From positions 62,001 through 126,000 of the forward strand of contig NZ_JAUYZJ010000014.1 in assembly GCF_030700285.1 (NCBI RefSeq): a DNA stretch of 64,000 bases. Reading direction: 5' to 3'. A program made the position numbers and the translations under genes. The notes under the pieces are model-generated. The model made no database searches. It was not told the origin of the DNA and saw only the letters and a program-made list of their open reading frames with translations. Shown in pieces: positions 34,254 through 43,269 of this stretch; position 1 is the first letter of the stretch, and each line of letters opens with the position of its first letter. Origin of the DNA: Methylobacterium sp. NEAU K (lineage in GTDB: Bacteria > Pseudomonadota > Alphaproteobacteria > Rhizobiales > Beijerinckiaceae).

Positions 34254-35552
34254 GTGCAATCCGGCCTGATCGAACTCGCTCTCGTCGTCCTGCTGATCGC
34301 GCTGAACGGCGTGTTTGCGCTCTCGGAGCTGGCCGTGGTCTCGGCGCGCAAGAGCCGCCTGCGCGCGCTCGCCGATGCGCGCCGCCCGGGCGCGAAGGCG
34401 GCGCTTGCGCTCGCCGAGGAGCCGGGGCGCTTCCTCTCCACCGTGCAGATCGGCATCACACTGATCGGGATCCTGTCGGGCGTCGTCTCCGGGGCGGCCT
34501 TGGGCGACCGTCTCGCCCTGGTGTTGATCGAGCTCGGCCTGCCGAAGGGCTGGGCCGATACGCTGGGCTACGGCCTTGTCATCGCGGCGATCACCTACCT
34601 GTCGGTGATCATCGGCGAACTGGTCCCGAAGCATCTCGCCCTGCGCAATCCCGAAGGCATCGCCTGCGCGGTGGCGCCTGGCATGCGCGTCGTCTCCCGG
34701 GCGGCCCTGCCGGCCGTGTGGCTGCTGGACGCCTCGACCCGTGCGGTGTTCCGGCTGATCGGCCAGGAGACCGAGAGCGCCAGCGCGGTGACCGAGGAGG
34801 AGATCCGCAGCCTCGTCGCCGAGGCCGAGACGGCGGGGGTCATCGAGGGCGGCGAGCGCGCGATGATCTCCGGCGTGCTGAGGCTCGGTGACCGGGCCGT
34901 GCGCGGCGTCATGACCCCGCGCACCGATGTCGTGTGGATCGATCTGGGCGACGACGCGGACCAGATCAGGGCGCAACTCCTCGCGAGCCCCCACGACCGC
35001 CTGCCCGTGGCCGATGGCGGCCCCGACGCGATGATCGGCGTGCTGCAGGTGCGCGACCTGATCGGGCCGTTGTCGCGGGGCGAGCCTCTCGACCTGCGCG
35101 CGCATGTGCGCCAGGCCCCGGTGCTCCCGGACACGCTGGACGCGCTGGATGCCCTCGATGCGCTCCGCAAGGCCCAGGTGCCGATGGCGCTGGTGCACGA
35201 CGAGTACGGCCATTTCGACGGCCTCGTGACGCCCGCCGACATCCTCGACGCCATCGCGGGCGCCTTCCGATCCGAGAATGTCGAGCCGGACGCGGTCCGG
35301 CGCGCGGACGGCTCCTGGCTGATTGCGGGGTCGATGCCCGCCGACGAGCTGGCCGACCAGCTCGGCCTGCGCCTGCCGCCCTCGCGCGACTACGCCACGG
35401 CGGCGGGTCTCGTCATCGCCGCATTCCAGCGCCTGCCGGAGACCGGCGAGACCTGCGACATCGCCGGCTGGCGCTTCGAAGTGGTGGATCTCGACGGGCG
35501 CCGCGTCGACAAGTTGTTGGCCACTCCGCTGGAGACGTCCGAGGCGGAGTGA
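34254..35552 (+). CDS. CNNM/CorC-type membrane protein (DUF21, CBS pair, CorC_HlyC)
   Basis: A 432-residue protein. The N-terminal DUF21 domain (1-190) has four membrane segments, starting LIELALVVLLIALNGVFALSELAVVSARK. Two CBS domains follow (about 210-335, beginning RGVMTPRTDVVWID), then a CorC/HlyC transporter-associated domain (about 345-425). Members act in magnesium or cobalt efflux or were named haemolysins; ion specificity is not shown here. The start is uncertain: GTG at 34254 fits the domain boundary, while the longer open frame from 34092 adds non-conserved sequence. Confidence 0.85.
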   Translation: MQSGLIELALVVLLIALNGVFALSELAVVSARKSRLRALADARRPGAKAALALAEEPGRFLSTVQIGITLIGILSGVVSGAALGDRLALVLIELGLPKGWADTLGYGLVIAAITYLSVIIGELVPKHLALRNPEGIACAVAPGMRVVSRAALPAVWLLDASTRAVFRLIGQETESASAVTEEEIRSLVAEAETAGVIEGGERAMISGVLRLGDRAVRGVMTPRTDVVWIDLGDDADQIRAQLLASPHDRLPVADGGPDAMIGVLQVRDLIGPLSRGEPLDLRAHVRQAPVLPDTLDALDALDALRKAQVPMALVHDEYGHFDGLVTPADILDAIAGAFRSENVEPDAVRRADGSWLIAGSMPADELADQLGLRLPPSRDYATAAGLVIAAFQRLPETGETCDIAGWRFEVVDLDGRRVDKLLATPLETSEAE

Positions 35553-35650
35553 GGGCGGTATAGGCGGTCAGCGGGATGCCATTCGGAGCCGCTTCACGAC
35601 CGGACCCAGCCGGCAACATGCCGTGCAGCGGGAGCGATTCAACCTTCGCG

Positions 35651-36991
35651 CTACGCAGCCCCTCCCGCGAGACGGCGCTCCGCCCGGTCACGCCCGATCA
35701 GCGGCAGCAGGCCGGCGAGGTCCGGCCCGTGCTCCAGGCCGGTGAGCGCGAGGCGCAGCGGCATGAACAGCCCCCGCCCCTTGGCCCCCGTGCGGTTGCG
35801 GATCTCCGCCGTCCAGGCCTTCCAGGTGTCCGACCCGAACGGCTCCGGCGGCAGAGTCTCGCGGGCCGCCGCGATCACGGCCTCCTCCGTGATCACCGGC
35901 TCGATCGGTCCGGCCACGACCCGCCACCAGTCGCGCGCCTCCGAGACCCGGGCGAGATTCGGCTGCACCGCCAGCCAGAACGCCTCCGCACGATCCTGCG
36001 GGATACCCAGCTCCGCGAGCCGCGGGGCGACCTCCGCGTACGGCATAGCGTGGACCAGACGGGCGTTGAGCCCGTCGAGCTCGGCCGGATCGAACCGGGC
36101 CGGTGCGCGCGAGATCTCGCCGAGATCGACCAGGGCCGCGAGCGTATCGAGATCGGGCACAGCCCGCACCGCCTCGGCCGAGCCGGTGAGCACCGCGAGC
36201 GAACGCACGGCGGCCGGCTCGTAGCCGGCCTCGCGCAGGCCGCGCAGGGACAGGTGGCCGAGCCGCTTCGACAGCCCCTCCCCGTCCGCGGTGGTCAGGA
36301 GGTTGTGATGGCCGAAGACCGGCACGGCTGCGCCGAGCGCCTCGAAGATCTGCACCTGCACGCCGGTATTGGTGACGTGGTCCTCGCCGCGGATCACGTG
36401 GGTGACGCCGAGGTCGGCGTCGTCGACCACCGAGGGCAGCGTGTAGAGGTAGCTGCCGTCGGCGCGGATCAGGACCGGATCGGACAGCGACGCGCAATCG
36501 ACGTGCGCGGGGCCGCGCACGAGGTCGTCCCAGGCCACCTCGCGGGCCTCGAGCAGGAAGCGCCAGTGCGGCCGCCGGCCTTCCGCCTCGAGCGCCGCCC
36601 GGTCCTCCGCGCTGAGCTGGAGGGCAGCCCGGTCGTAGATCGGCGGCTGCCCGCGGCCGAGCTGGCGCCTGCGCCGCCGTTCCAGTTCCTCCTGCGTCTC
36701 GTAACAGGGGTAGAGCCGGCCAGCCGCGCGCAGGCGGTCGGCGGCGGCGTCGTGCCGGGCCTTGCGGTCGCTCTGGCGGGCGAACAGGTCCGGCGCGATG
36801 CCGAGCCACGCGAGATCCTCCCGGATCGCTTGGGCGAACGCTTCCGTGGAGCGCTCCGGGTCGGTGTCGTCCAGCCGCAGCAGGAACCGGCCGCCGGTCC
36901 TGCGCGCGAACAACGCGTTGAGCAGCGCCGGCCGGGCGTTGCCGATGTGGAGGTAGCCGGTGGGCGAGGGAGCGAAGCGAACGAGAGTCAT
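35651..36991 (-). CDS. gltX: Glutamyl-tRNA synthetase
   Basis: A 446-residue class I synthetase charging tRNA-Glu (and perhaps tRNA-Gln in organisms with GatCAB). The HIGH-type motif is HIGN at 15-18 in [21 protein letters not shown]. The KMSKS-type motif is degenerate, GEGLSKRLG, as in many bacterial GltX proteins. [18 protein letters not shown] block is intact. Alphaproteobacteria often carry two gltX copies; this form lacks an obvious zinc-binding cysteine cluster and may be the second type. ATG at 36991 is the family N-terminus. Divergent from the FAD oxidoreductase gene. Confidence 0.92.
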   Translation of the reverse strand: MTLVRFAPSPTGYLHIGNARPALLNALFARRTGGRFLLRLDDTDPERSTEAFAQAIREDLAWLGIAPDLFARQSDRKARHDAAADRLRAAGRLYPCYETQEELERRRRRQLGRGQPPIYDRAALQLSAEDRAALEAEGRRPHWRFLLEAREVAWDDLVRGPAHVDCASLSDPVLIRADGSYLYTLPSVVDDADLGVTHVIRGEDHVTNTGVQVQIFEALGAAVPVFGHHNLLTTADGEGLSKRLGHLSLRGLREAGYEPAAVRSLAVLTGSAEAVRAVPDLDTLAALVDLGEISRAPARFDPAELDGLNARLVHAMPYAEVAPRLAELGIPQDRAEAFWLAVQPNLARVSEARDWWRVVAGPIEPVITEEAVIAAARETLPPEPFGSDTWKAWTAEIRNRTGAKGRGLFMPLRLALTGLEHGPDLAGLLPLIGRDRAERRLAGGAA

Positions 36992-37025
36992 GATCCGCTC
37001 TTTAGCCGATCTGCGGGCCGTTTTG

Positions 37026-37041
37026 CGCGCGACGTCGCGCG
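37026..37041. promoter_or_regulatory. Perfect 16-bp palindrome upstream of gltX
   Basis: CGCGCGACGTCGCGCG reads the same on both strands. It lies 35 nt upstream of the gltX start in the 206-nt divergent gap to the FAD oxidoreductase. It may be an operator or simply GC-rich chance; no factor is known. Confidence 0.3.
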
Positions 37042-37197
37042 GGAACGGACAGAAGCCAGGAGCGGGCGGCAGACCTTCCCACCACTCTTCCCGTCTCATG
37101 CCACCTCTTGGTTCGCCTGCTTCGTGCGTCTACCCAGAGCTGTGAAAACTCGTCAGAAGGCTCTGCGTGGTGCAGTGCGGGATGAAGCGGGATCGCT

Positions 37198-38469
37198 ATG
37201 GACGAGACGGCCGACATCGTGGTGATCGGCGGCGGGATGGTCGGTCTTGCCTGTGGCATCGCGCTCAGGGATCGCGGACTCGACGTGGTCCTGTGCGATC
37301 CCGGCGAGGCCCGGGCCCGGACCTCCTACGGCAATGCCGGCGTGGTCAGCCGGGGCTCGATCCTGCCGATGTCGAGCCCGGCCCTGTGGGGCAAGCTCCC
37401 GGCCTACCTGCGCAACGCCGACCGGGGCCTGCGCCTGAACTACGCGCACCTGCCGCGGATCATCCCCTACACGGCGCATTTCCTGGCGAGCGCCCGCGCA
37501 TCGCGCTGGCGACGGGCCGCAGAGGCCCTGCTGCCGCTGACCAGCGCCGCCTACCCGGCGCATGAACGGCTGGCGGCCCGCGCCGGCACCAGCGAGCGGC
37601 TGCAGCGGACCGGCTGGCTCAAGGCCTATCGGACCGAGGCCGCCTTCGCGGCCGCCGCCCTGGAGCGCGAGATCCTGTCGGAGCACGGCGTCGCCTTCGA
37701 GATCCTCGACACGGCGGGCCTGCGCGAGACCGAACCGGCGCTGGTGCGGCCCTATGCGCGGGCGATGCTGCTCACCGAGACCGGCTCTGTGCGCGAGCCC
37801 GGCCGCCTCATCGAGGCCTGCGAGGCGCTGTTCTCCGGCCTCGGCGGGCGCCGGCTGCGCGGCAGCGTCGGGCGGCTGTGGCAGGAGGCGGGGGGATGGC
37901 GCGTCGCCCACGAGGCCGGCACGGTGCGGGCCCGGCAGATCGTGCTGGCGGCGGGCGCCGCCTCGGGGGCGATCGCCCGGCCCCTGGGCTACCGCTTCGC
38001 GGTGGCGGCCGAGCGCGGCTACCATCGCCACTACGCCCTGCATCCGGGCAGCCCGCCGCTGACCCGGCCCGTGCTCGACACGGGCGCCGGCTCCATCATC
38101 GCGCCGATGGGCGATCACCGGATCCGTGTGCTGTCCGGGGTCGAGCTCAACGCCCGCCACGCCGCGCCGGATCACACCCAGATCGAGGCCGCCTGCCGGG
38201 AAGCGGCCGGGACGCTGCGCCTCGGCGGTCCCCTCGACAATGCGCCCTGGCTCGGCGCGCGCCCGTCCACGCCGGACGGGATGCCGGTGATCGGCCGCGC
38301 GCCCCGGCATGAGGGGCTGCTCTTCGCGTTCGGCCACGGCCATATCGGCCTGTCCACCGGCCCGATCACCGGGGAGATCGTGGCCGACCTCGCGACGGAC
38401 CGACCCCCGCGGGTTCCGGTGGCGGCCTTCGCGCCGGACCGCCTGCTGCGCTGGCCGCGCCTGGTCTGA
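37198..38469 (+). CDS. FAD-dependent amino acid oxidoreductase (DAO family)
   Basis: A 423-residue flavoprotein. The dinucleotide-binding motif GGGMVGLACG is at 11-20, and the C-terminal DAO signature is near RPSTPDGMPVIGRAP and GHGHIGLSTGP. The layout matches DadA-type D-amino acid dehydrogenases and related glycine or sarcosine oxidases. The enzyme oxidises an amine and hands electrons to the respiratory chain or oxygen. Substrate not determined. It is a single gene, convergent with the small secreted gene at 38473 with only 3 nt between. Confidence 0.82.
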   Translation: MDETADIVVIGGGMVGLACGIALRDRGLDVVLCDPGEARARTSYGNAGVVSRGSILPMSSPALWGKLPAYLRNADRGLRLNYAHLPRIIPYTAHFLASARASRWRRAAEALLPLTSAAYPAHERLAARAGTSERLQRTGWLKAYRTEAAFAAAALEREILSEHGVAFEILDTAGLRETEPALVRPYARAMLLTETGSVREPGRLIEACEALFSGLGGRRLRGSVGRLWQEAGGWRVAHEAGTVRARQIVLAAGAASGAIARPLGYRFAVAAERGYHRHYALHPGSPPLTRPVLDTGAGSIIAPMGDHRIRVLSGVELNARHAAPDHTQIEAACREAAGTLRLGGPLDNAPWLGARPSTPDGMPVIGRAPRHEGLLFAFGHGHIGLSTGPITGEIVADLATDRPPRVPVAAFAPDRLLRWPRLV

Positions 38470-38472
38470 CCG

Positions 38473-38943
38473 TCAGCGCCAGTCGTAGGGGTTGTAGGCG
38501 TCCAGAGCCCCTTGAAGCCGCCTGACGATCTCCGGCTGGCGCTGGAGATCGACCTCGCGGGCGAGCGCCCGCAGGAACGCCCGGGGGCCGTGCTCGAGGT
38601 CGCGGGTCAGGCCGTCGTAGCGCTCGGCCGGCTCGACATGGGGCGGGTCGACCGTGACGAGATAGTCGAGGCCGCAGGTCGGTGGATCGACACCGAGGCG
38701 GTAGCAGATCTGCACCCGGGCGAAGGCCTCGCCGGGGCGGCGCGCGATCCGGTACCGGCCGAGCGCGAAGGCGCCGCCGGAGGCGCGTTCGGCATAGGCG
38801 AGCGTCTGGGCAATCGTGGCGAGCCCCTCCGTGTGCCGGTCCCGCACGAGGGCGATCGCCGCGCGCTCCGTGGGCAGGAAGCGCTGCGCGGACGCCGCGG
38901 AAGATGCGAGCGCGGCGAGCAGGACGAGGACGAGGCGTCTCAC
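38473..38943 (-). CDS. Secreted protein of unknown function, coupled to collagen-repeat lipoprotein
   Basis: A 156-residue protein with signal peptide [19 protein letters not shown]. The mature chain is helical, with two Cys (QICYRLG, PTCGLDY) likely forming a disulfide. It is not a family I recognise. Its GTG start overlaps the stop of the upstream collagen-repeat gene as GTGA, a 4-nt overlap that predicts translational coupling. The two products are therefore expected in similar amounts in the periplasm or outer membrane. Confidence 0.62.
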   Translation of the reverse strand: MRRLVLVLLAALASSAASAQRFLPTERAAIALVRDRHTEGLATIAQTLAYAERASGGAFALGRYRIARRPGEAFARVQICYRLGVDPPTCGLDYLVTVDPPHVEPAERYDGLTRDLEHGPRAFLRALAREVDLQRQPEIVRRLQGALDAYNPYDWR

Positions 38944-39356
38944 GGTTTCCTCATGCAGACGGCGACCGGCTCCGCATCCTTGGCGGTCTTGGCGGTCATG
39001 TCGAGGCAGCCGACGGTGGACACGCCGTCGGTCACGGTCACGGATGGAATCACCGCCATGCCCCGGCAATAGGCGCCGATCAGCGCCTCGTCGCGGTGGC
39101 AGGCGACGTCGAGCCGCACCTGCGTGTTCAGCGCCGGTCCCTGAGGCCCCGCCGCGCCGGCCGGGCCCGGCTCGCCCGCGGGGCCACGCTCGCCGGTCGC
39201 GCCGTTCAGGCCCGGCGGGCCCTGCGGGCCGGCCGGGCCTTGATCACCCTTCGGCCCGGGCTGACCGGCCGGTCCGGGCTTCGGCGCGTCGCAGCCGGCG
39301 AGCGCGAGCGCCACGATCAGTCCAGACACGATCGTGGCGGTGCAAGGGACTCTCAT
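38940..39356 (-). CDS. Collagen-repeat lipoprotein
   Basis: A 138-residue predicted lipoprotein. The signal peptide ends in a lipobox LALAGC with the acylated cysteine at 22. Residues 28-75 are 16 uninterrupted Gly-X-Y triplets rich in Pro (GPA, GPK, GPQ, GPP), which in other bacteria form a collagen-like triple helix. The C-terminal 60 residues hold four cysteines (86, 97, 117, 134) and may be a trimerising head. ATG at 39356 gives the lipobox. It heads a two-gene unit with 38473 and is divergent from the TadE-TadG genes. Confidence 0.72.
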   Translation of the reverse strand: MRVPCTATIVSGLIVALALAGCDAPKPGPAGQPGPKGDQGPAGPQGPPGLNGATGERGPAGEPGPAGAAGPQGPALNTQVRLDVACHRDEALIGAYCRGMAVIPSVTVTDGVSTVGCLDMTAKTAKDAEPVAVCMRKP

Positions 39357-39573
39357 GCGGTTCTCCGGCCGAGCCTGCCGCCGACGAAGTGGCGCGAGCC
39401 GGTCCCGCGTCAACGGCGGTCGCTCGCCGGGCCGGACCATTCCGAATCACAAACGCGCAATCCCTTCAGAAATATTTGAGACGCATGCGATCCGCCCAAA
39501 TCGATTAAGACTTTCGCAAATAATTGGTAACACATCACCGCCAAAGCTGGTCTTCAGGCAGCGTTTAAGGCGC

Positions 39574-40206
39574 ATGACGCGACGAGTATCAAGAGTACCC
39601 CACAATAAGTTGACGTTAGGTTGCCTTCTCGACCGTCTGAGGCGCGACGCGGGCGGGGCAGCCGCAGTGGAATTCGCTCTGGTCGCGCTGCCGTTCCTGG
39701 CGCTCGTCGGCGCGGTGTTCCAGATTGCATTTCAGATCTGGGCCACGCAGAACTTCGACCGCGCCCTGCAGAACGCGGTCCGAACAATCTTCACCGGACA
39801 GTTCCAGCTCGCCAATGCCGGACAGACCGACGCCGCCACGCTCCTGGCCTCGCTGAAGACGACGATGTGCGGCCCGACAAGCGCCACCATCGCCAACGTC
39901 TTCAATTGCCAGGCGGTCAAGATCGACGTGGCGACGGTCGGTACCCTCGCGGGGGCCAATTCCTCGACGCCCGTGGATACAAACACGGGGACGTGGAACA
40001 CCAGTTTCGGCACGAACTACGCCTGCGCCAAGCCGGGCACGATCGTGGTGGTCACGGCGGCGGTGCAATTCCCGACGCTCTTCAACCTGATGGGTCTCAA
40101 CACTCGGAAATTCACATCCGGCGCTGGCGCGGGATCCAGCCTTCTCACGTCGACGGCGGTGTTCCGGACGGAGCCCTACCAGATCACCGGGTCGAGCCCG
40201 TGCTGA
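39574..40206 (+). CDS. TadE-like pseudopilin / pilus assembly protein
   Basis: A 210-residue protein. After a basic N-terminus, DAGGAAAVEFALVALPFLALVGAVFQIAFQIWA (about 25-57) is the TadE family membrane segment with its conserved Glu. The rest is a periplasmic domain with Cys (TMCGPT, FNCQAV, YACAKP, SSPC). TadE/TadG proteins are minor pseudopilins of Flp/Tad pili. ATG at 39574 is preceded by TTTAAGG. The end overlaps the next gene. No tad ATPase or secretin is adjacent. Confidence 0.8.
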   Translation: MTRRVSRVPHNKLTLGCLLDRLRRDAGGAAAVEFALVALPFLALVGAVFQIAFQIWATQNFDRALQNAVRTIFTGQFQLANAGQTDAATLLASLKTTMCGPTSATIANVFNCQAVKIDVATVGTLAGANSSTPVDTNTGTWNTSFGTNYACAKPGTIVVVTAAVQFPTLFNLMGLNTRKFTSGAGAGSSLLTSTAVFRTEPYQITGSSPC

Positions 40207-40847
40207 GGTTCCTCGCCCGCAAGGCCGCACGGCTGCGGCGGGATCGGCGCGCGAGCGCGATCACGGAATTCGCCGTGATCCTGCCGGTCCTCCTGGCGGT
40301 CTGGGCGGGCATGGCGGAGCTGGCCCACGCCATCGACGAATGGCGCAAGCTGACCCTGCTGGCCCGAACGGCGGCCGACCTGACCGCGCAGGGCGACACG
40401 CAGAACCCGATCGGCACGACGCTGATGAACGACATCATCGCCTCCGCCGCCAACGTGATGCGCCCGTTCGACACCACCAACGTGAAGATCGTCGTGAGCG
40501 CGATGGGGGTCGACATCACCAAGCTGAACCTGATCCCGCAGGTCTGCTCCAGCGTCGCCAACGCCAACGCCACGGCCCGGAGCACCGGCCCCGCCTCCGA
40601 TCTGGTCGTGCCGCCGGGCTACCAGACGACGGGCATGCGCTACGTGCTGGCAGAGGTCAGCATCAGCTACACGCCGATGCTCGGCAGCGCTCTGGTCAAG
40701 CTCGTCAAGGGAATCGGCAACCAGATCACGTTCGCCGCGACCGTCCCGTGGCCGACCCGCGGCGGCAAAACCTACGGGTCGAACACCTTCACCGAGGTCA
40801 TCGTGCCCGGCACCACGACGAAGGCGTGTGATGGCTCGGCACCCTGA
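40200..40847 (+). CDS. Second TadE-like protein
   Basis: A 215-residue protein with a TadE segment at about 18-45 (RASAITEFAVILPVLLAVWAGMAELAHAI). Its GTG start lies inside the end of the preceding tadE-like gene (7-nt overlap) and its end overlaps the TadG-like gene, so the three are probably translated together. The periplasmic part (LTLLARTAADLTAQGD onward) is conserved in related tadE/tadG families. A short cysteine pair lies in it and at the C-terminus. Confidence 0.78.
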   Translation: MLRFLARKAARLRRDRRASAITEFAVILPVLLAVWAGMAELAHAIDEWRKLTLLARTAADLTAQGDTQNPIGTTLMNDIIASAANVMRPFDTTNVKIVVSAMGVDITKLNLIPQVCSSVANANATARSTGPASDLVVPPGYQTTGMRYVLAEVSISYTPMLGSALVKLVKGIGNQITFAATVPWPTRGGKTYGSNTFTEVIVPGTTTKACDGSAP

Positions 40848-42543
40848 TCGCACCCGGCGGCCCTGGCGGAGCGGACTCGCGCGCGATCGCGGCGGCAACG
40901 TCGCGATCCTGTTCGCCTTCCTCAGCGTGCCGATGCTCATGTTCACCGGCGCGGCGATCGATTACGGCTTCGCGACCCGGCTCGAGACGAAGCTGCAGGC
41001 CGCCACGGATGCCACGGCGCTCCTCCTGTGCCAGACGCCGCTCGCCACCACCGCGACCAGTCTCAACACCTTGGCCCAGACGGCGATGATCGGCGCCATG
41101 GGGTCGGCGAACCTCGTGGTCGACCCGCTGACCATCACCAGCAACCCGCGCCAGATCACCCTGACCGCCCACAAGCTCTCGACGGTCTTCTTCGGCAAGT
41201 TCACCGGGACGGCCAGCATCAATCCGGGTGCCAGGGCGCAATGCGCCACGCCGCTGCCCAAGACCTTCGAGATCGCGCTGGTGCTCGACAACACGGGATC
41301 GATGGCCGAGGCGAGCGGAGGGCAGTCGAAGCTTCAGGCGGTGCAGACCGCGGCGACGAACTTCGTCAACTACGTCTACACCAACGCCGCGTTTTCCAGC
41401 GCGACCCGAATCTCGATCGTGCCGTTCGCGGGCGCCGTCGCGGTCGATCCGACGGCCTACCGCTACGCCGGCTGGATCGATCAGAATGGGCAGTCCAGCT
41501 ACCACTGGACCAACGTGAGCAGCCCGAACACGGCGAATTTCAAAAGCCGCTTCGATATCTTCACGGCGCTCCAGTCTGCCTATTCCGGCTGGAGCTGGGC
41601 CGGCTGCCTCGAGACGCTGCCCTACCCTTTGAACGTTCAGGACGGGGCACCGACCAGTTCGAACAAGGATTCGTACTACGTGCCCCTGCTGGCACCCGAC
41701 GAACCGGGAAACGGCAGCACGAGCTACGCGGGTTATCCAACCAACAACCCGACAGCCTACAGCTTCAACAGCTACATCGACGACAGCAACGGAACCGGAT
41801 CCTGCGGAGGGCTCTCAAACAACACATCCTACTTTTCGGCAGAGGGACGAGCCTGCAAGTACCTGAACGCCCGCAACGCGTCGCCGACCTCCTCGAACAG
41901 CTCGACGGGGATCCCCAACGGTCCGAATTTCGGTTGCACGACGAAGCCGCTACAGCGCCTGACCAGCAACACGACCACCCTCAAGAACCTGATCGGCAGC
42001 ATGGCGCCGCTCGGCTCCACCAATATCCACGAAGGTTTCATGTGGGGCTGGCGCACGCTGTCGCCGAACAGCGTGTTCGCGGACGGCTCGGCATATGCGT
42101 CGAGCTCCAGCAGCTCCAACACGAACACGGTCAATAAGATCATCATCCTGATGACGGACGGGACCAACAGTTGGACGGCGAACCCGTACTCACAGAACGG
42201 GTCTCTGTACTTCGCGTCGGCCTACTTCCAGAATACGAACGGCACGACACCGAACCCGCGGCTGCCGCCGTCGAATCAAAACATCTCGGATGCCACCAGC
42301 GCCCGGAGCGCGCTCGACGCGCTGACGGCACAGGCCTGCGCCAACGCGAAGGCGGTCAACATCTCGATCTACACGATCGGCTTCAGCATCCCGTCCGATC
42401 CGATCGACGCCGCGGGACAGACACTCCTCAAGAACTGCGCCTCCTCGTCGAACCAGTTTTTCCTGGCCAACACCGCGGACGACCTGATCGGGGCCTTCCA
42501 GCAGATCCAGGCGAGCATCGGCGCCCTACGGTTGACGCAGTAG
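40831..42543 (+). CDS. TadG-like protein with von Willebrand A domain
   Basis: A 570-residue protein. The N-terminal membrane segment DRGGNVAILFAFLSVPMLMFTGAAIDYG is the putative Flp pilus TadE/G-like motif. A vWA domain starts near 145; its metal-binding MIDAS begins D153-N-T-G-S157, followed by later Thr and Asp residues (ILMTDGTNSW). The long insert between is Ser/Asn/Tyr rich and may be surface exposed. vWA-containing TadG proteins take part in adhesion through Flp pili. ATG at 40831 has AAGG 6 nt upstream; GTG one codon earlier is an alternative. Confidence 0.82.
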   Translation: MARHPDRTRRPWRSGLARDRGGNVAILFAFLSVPMLMFTGAAIDYGFATRLETKLQAATDATALLLCQTPLATTATSLNTLAQTAMIGAMGSANLVVDPLTITSNPRQITLTAHKLSTVFFGKFTGTASINPGARAQCATPLPKTFEIALVLDNTGSMAEASGGQSKLQAVQTAATNFVNYVYTNAAFSSATRISIVPFAGAVAVDPTAYRYAGWIDQNGQSSYHWTNVSSPNTANFKSRFDIFTALQSAYSGWSWAGCLETLPYPLNVQDGAPTSSNKDSYYVPLLAPDEPGNGSTSYAGYPTNNPTAYSFNSYIDDSNGTGSCGGLSNNTSYFSAEGRACKYLNARNASPTSSNSSTGIPNGPNFGCTTKPLQRLTSNTTTLKNLIGSMAPLGSTNIHEGFMWGWRTLSPNSVFADGSAYASSSSSSNTNTVNKIIILMTDGTNSWTANPYSQNGSLYFASAYFQNTNGTTPNPRLPPSNQNISDATSARSALDALTAQACANAKAVNISIYTIGFSIPSDPIDAAGQTLLKNCASSSNQFFLANTADDLIGAFQQIQASIGALRLTQ

Positions 42544-42593
42544 CGACGCGGTCACCCCAGGAGCGTTTCGCCGATTGGCGAACGGGGCCGGCT

Positions 42594-43013
42594 TCAGTCG
42601 TCCCGGTAGACCCGCTCCCGCCGCTCGTGCCGCTCCTGCGCCTCCAGCGACAGGGTGGCGATCGGCCTTGCGTCGAGGCGGCGCAGCGAGATCGGCTCGC
42701 CGGTCTCCTCGCAGTAGCCGTACGAGCCGTCCTCGATTCGGGAGAGGGCCGCGTCGATCTTGCCGGTGAGCTTGCGCTGGCGGTCGCGCGCGCGCAGCTC
42801 GATCGCCCGGTCGGTCTCCGACGAGGCACGATCGGCGATGTCGGGATGGTTCTCGTTCTCGCTTTGCAGCGCCACGAGCGTGTCCTGCGCCTCGCGCAGG
42901 ATATCGCTCTTCCAGCTCAGGAGCTTGCGCCGGAAATATTCGCGCTGCCGGTCATTCATGAAGGGCTCGTCGTCGGACGGGACGTAGCCGTCCTCCAGCG
43001 TCACCTTCGCCAT
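42594..43013 (-). CDS. DksA/TraR family protein with lost zinc cysteines
   Basis: A 139-residue transcription factor of the DksA family, which binds the RNA polymerase secondary channel and acts with ppGpp. The helical hairpin carries the tip motif D58-IA-D61-RA, matching DxxDxA. The globular part has only one of the four zinc cysteines: C101 remains, but the other positions are T104, S122 and A125. Such cysteine-poor forms are known among alphaproteobacterial and Pseudomonas DksA2 proteins and work without zinc. ATG at 43013. It stands alone downstream of, and convergent with, the TadG-like gene. Confidence 0.85.
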   Translation of the reverse strand: MAKVTLEDGYVPSDDEPFMNDRQREYFRRKLLSWKSDILREAQDTLVALQSENENHPDIADRASSETDRAIELRARDRQRKLTGKIDAALSRIEDGSYGYCEETGEPISLRRLDARPIATLSLEAQERHERRERVYRDD

Positions 43014-43269
43014 GCGTCACCCTCGCTGGATTATACAACCGCCCACCAGGGGATGGCCGGTGTGCGGCGATAACGTGAGGTGCCGTATAGTCGAGGCCCA
43101 TATTCGCTACAACGCGCACCAGTGCAGGGCTCGAACGTCGTCTCGAAAGCGTCGGCACCTGCGGCAAACAGGCCACGGTGCCTGGCTTCGAGCACCTCCC
43201 GAGGCTCCCGATGACGGGGAGCTATCCCTCTGCTCAGTGCGGCGCAACGGAAGTTTTCGCCAACGGCTT

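Noticed and set aside
34237..34269. Ten-codon open frame after AGGAAG upstream of the CNNM/CorC gene
   Set aside because: No regulatory amino-acid bias and no terminator after it; better seen as chance near the true start.
31794..35213. A very long open frame on the minus strand (over 1100 codons) across three plus-strand genes
   Set aside because: It is antisense to genes with clear motifs (OmpA domain, MFS, methyltransferase, CNNM/CorC) and its translation is His/Arg/Gln-rich without domains, as expected from high-GC codon bias.
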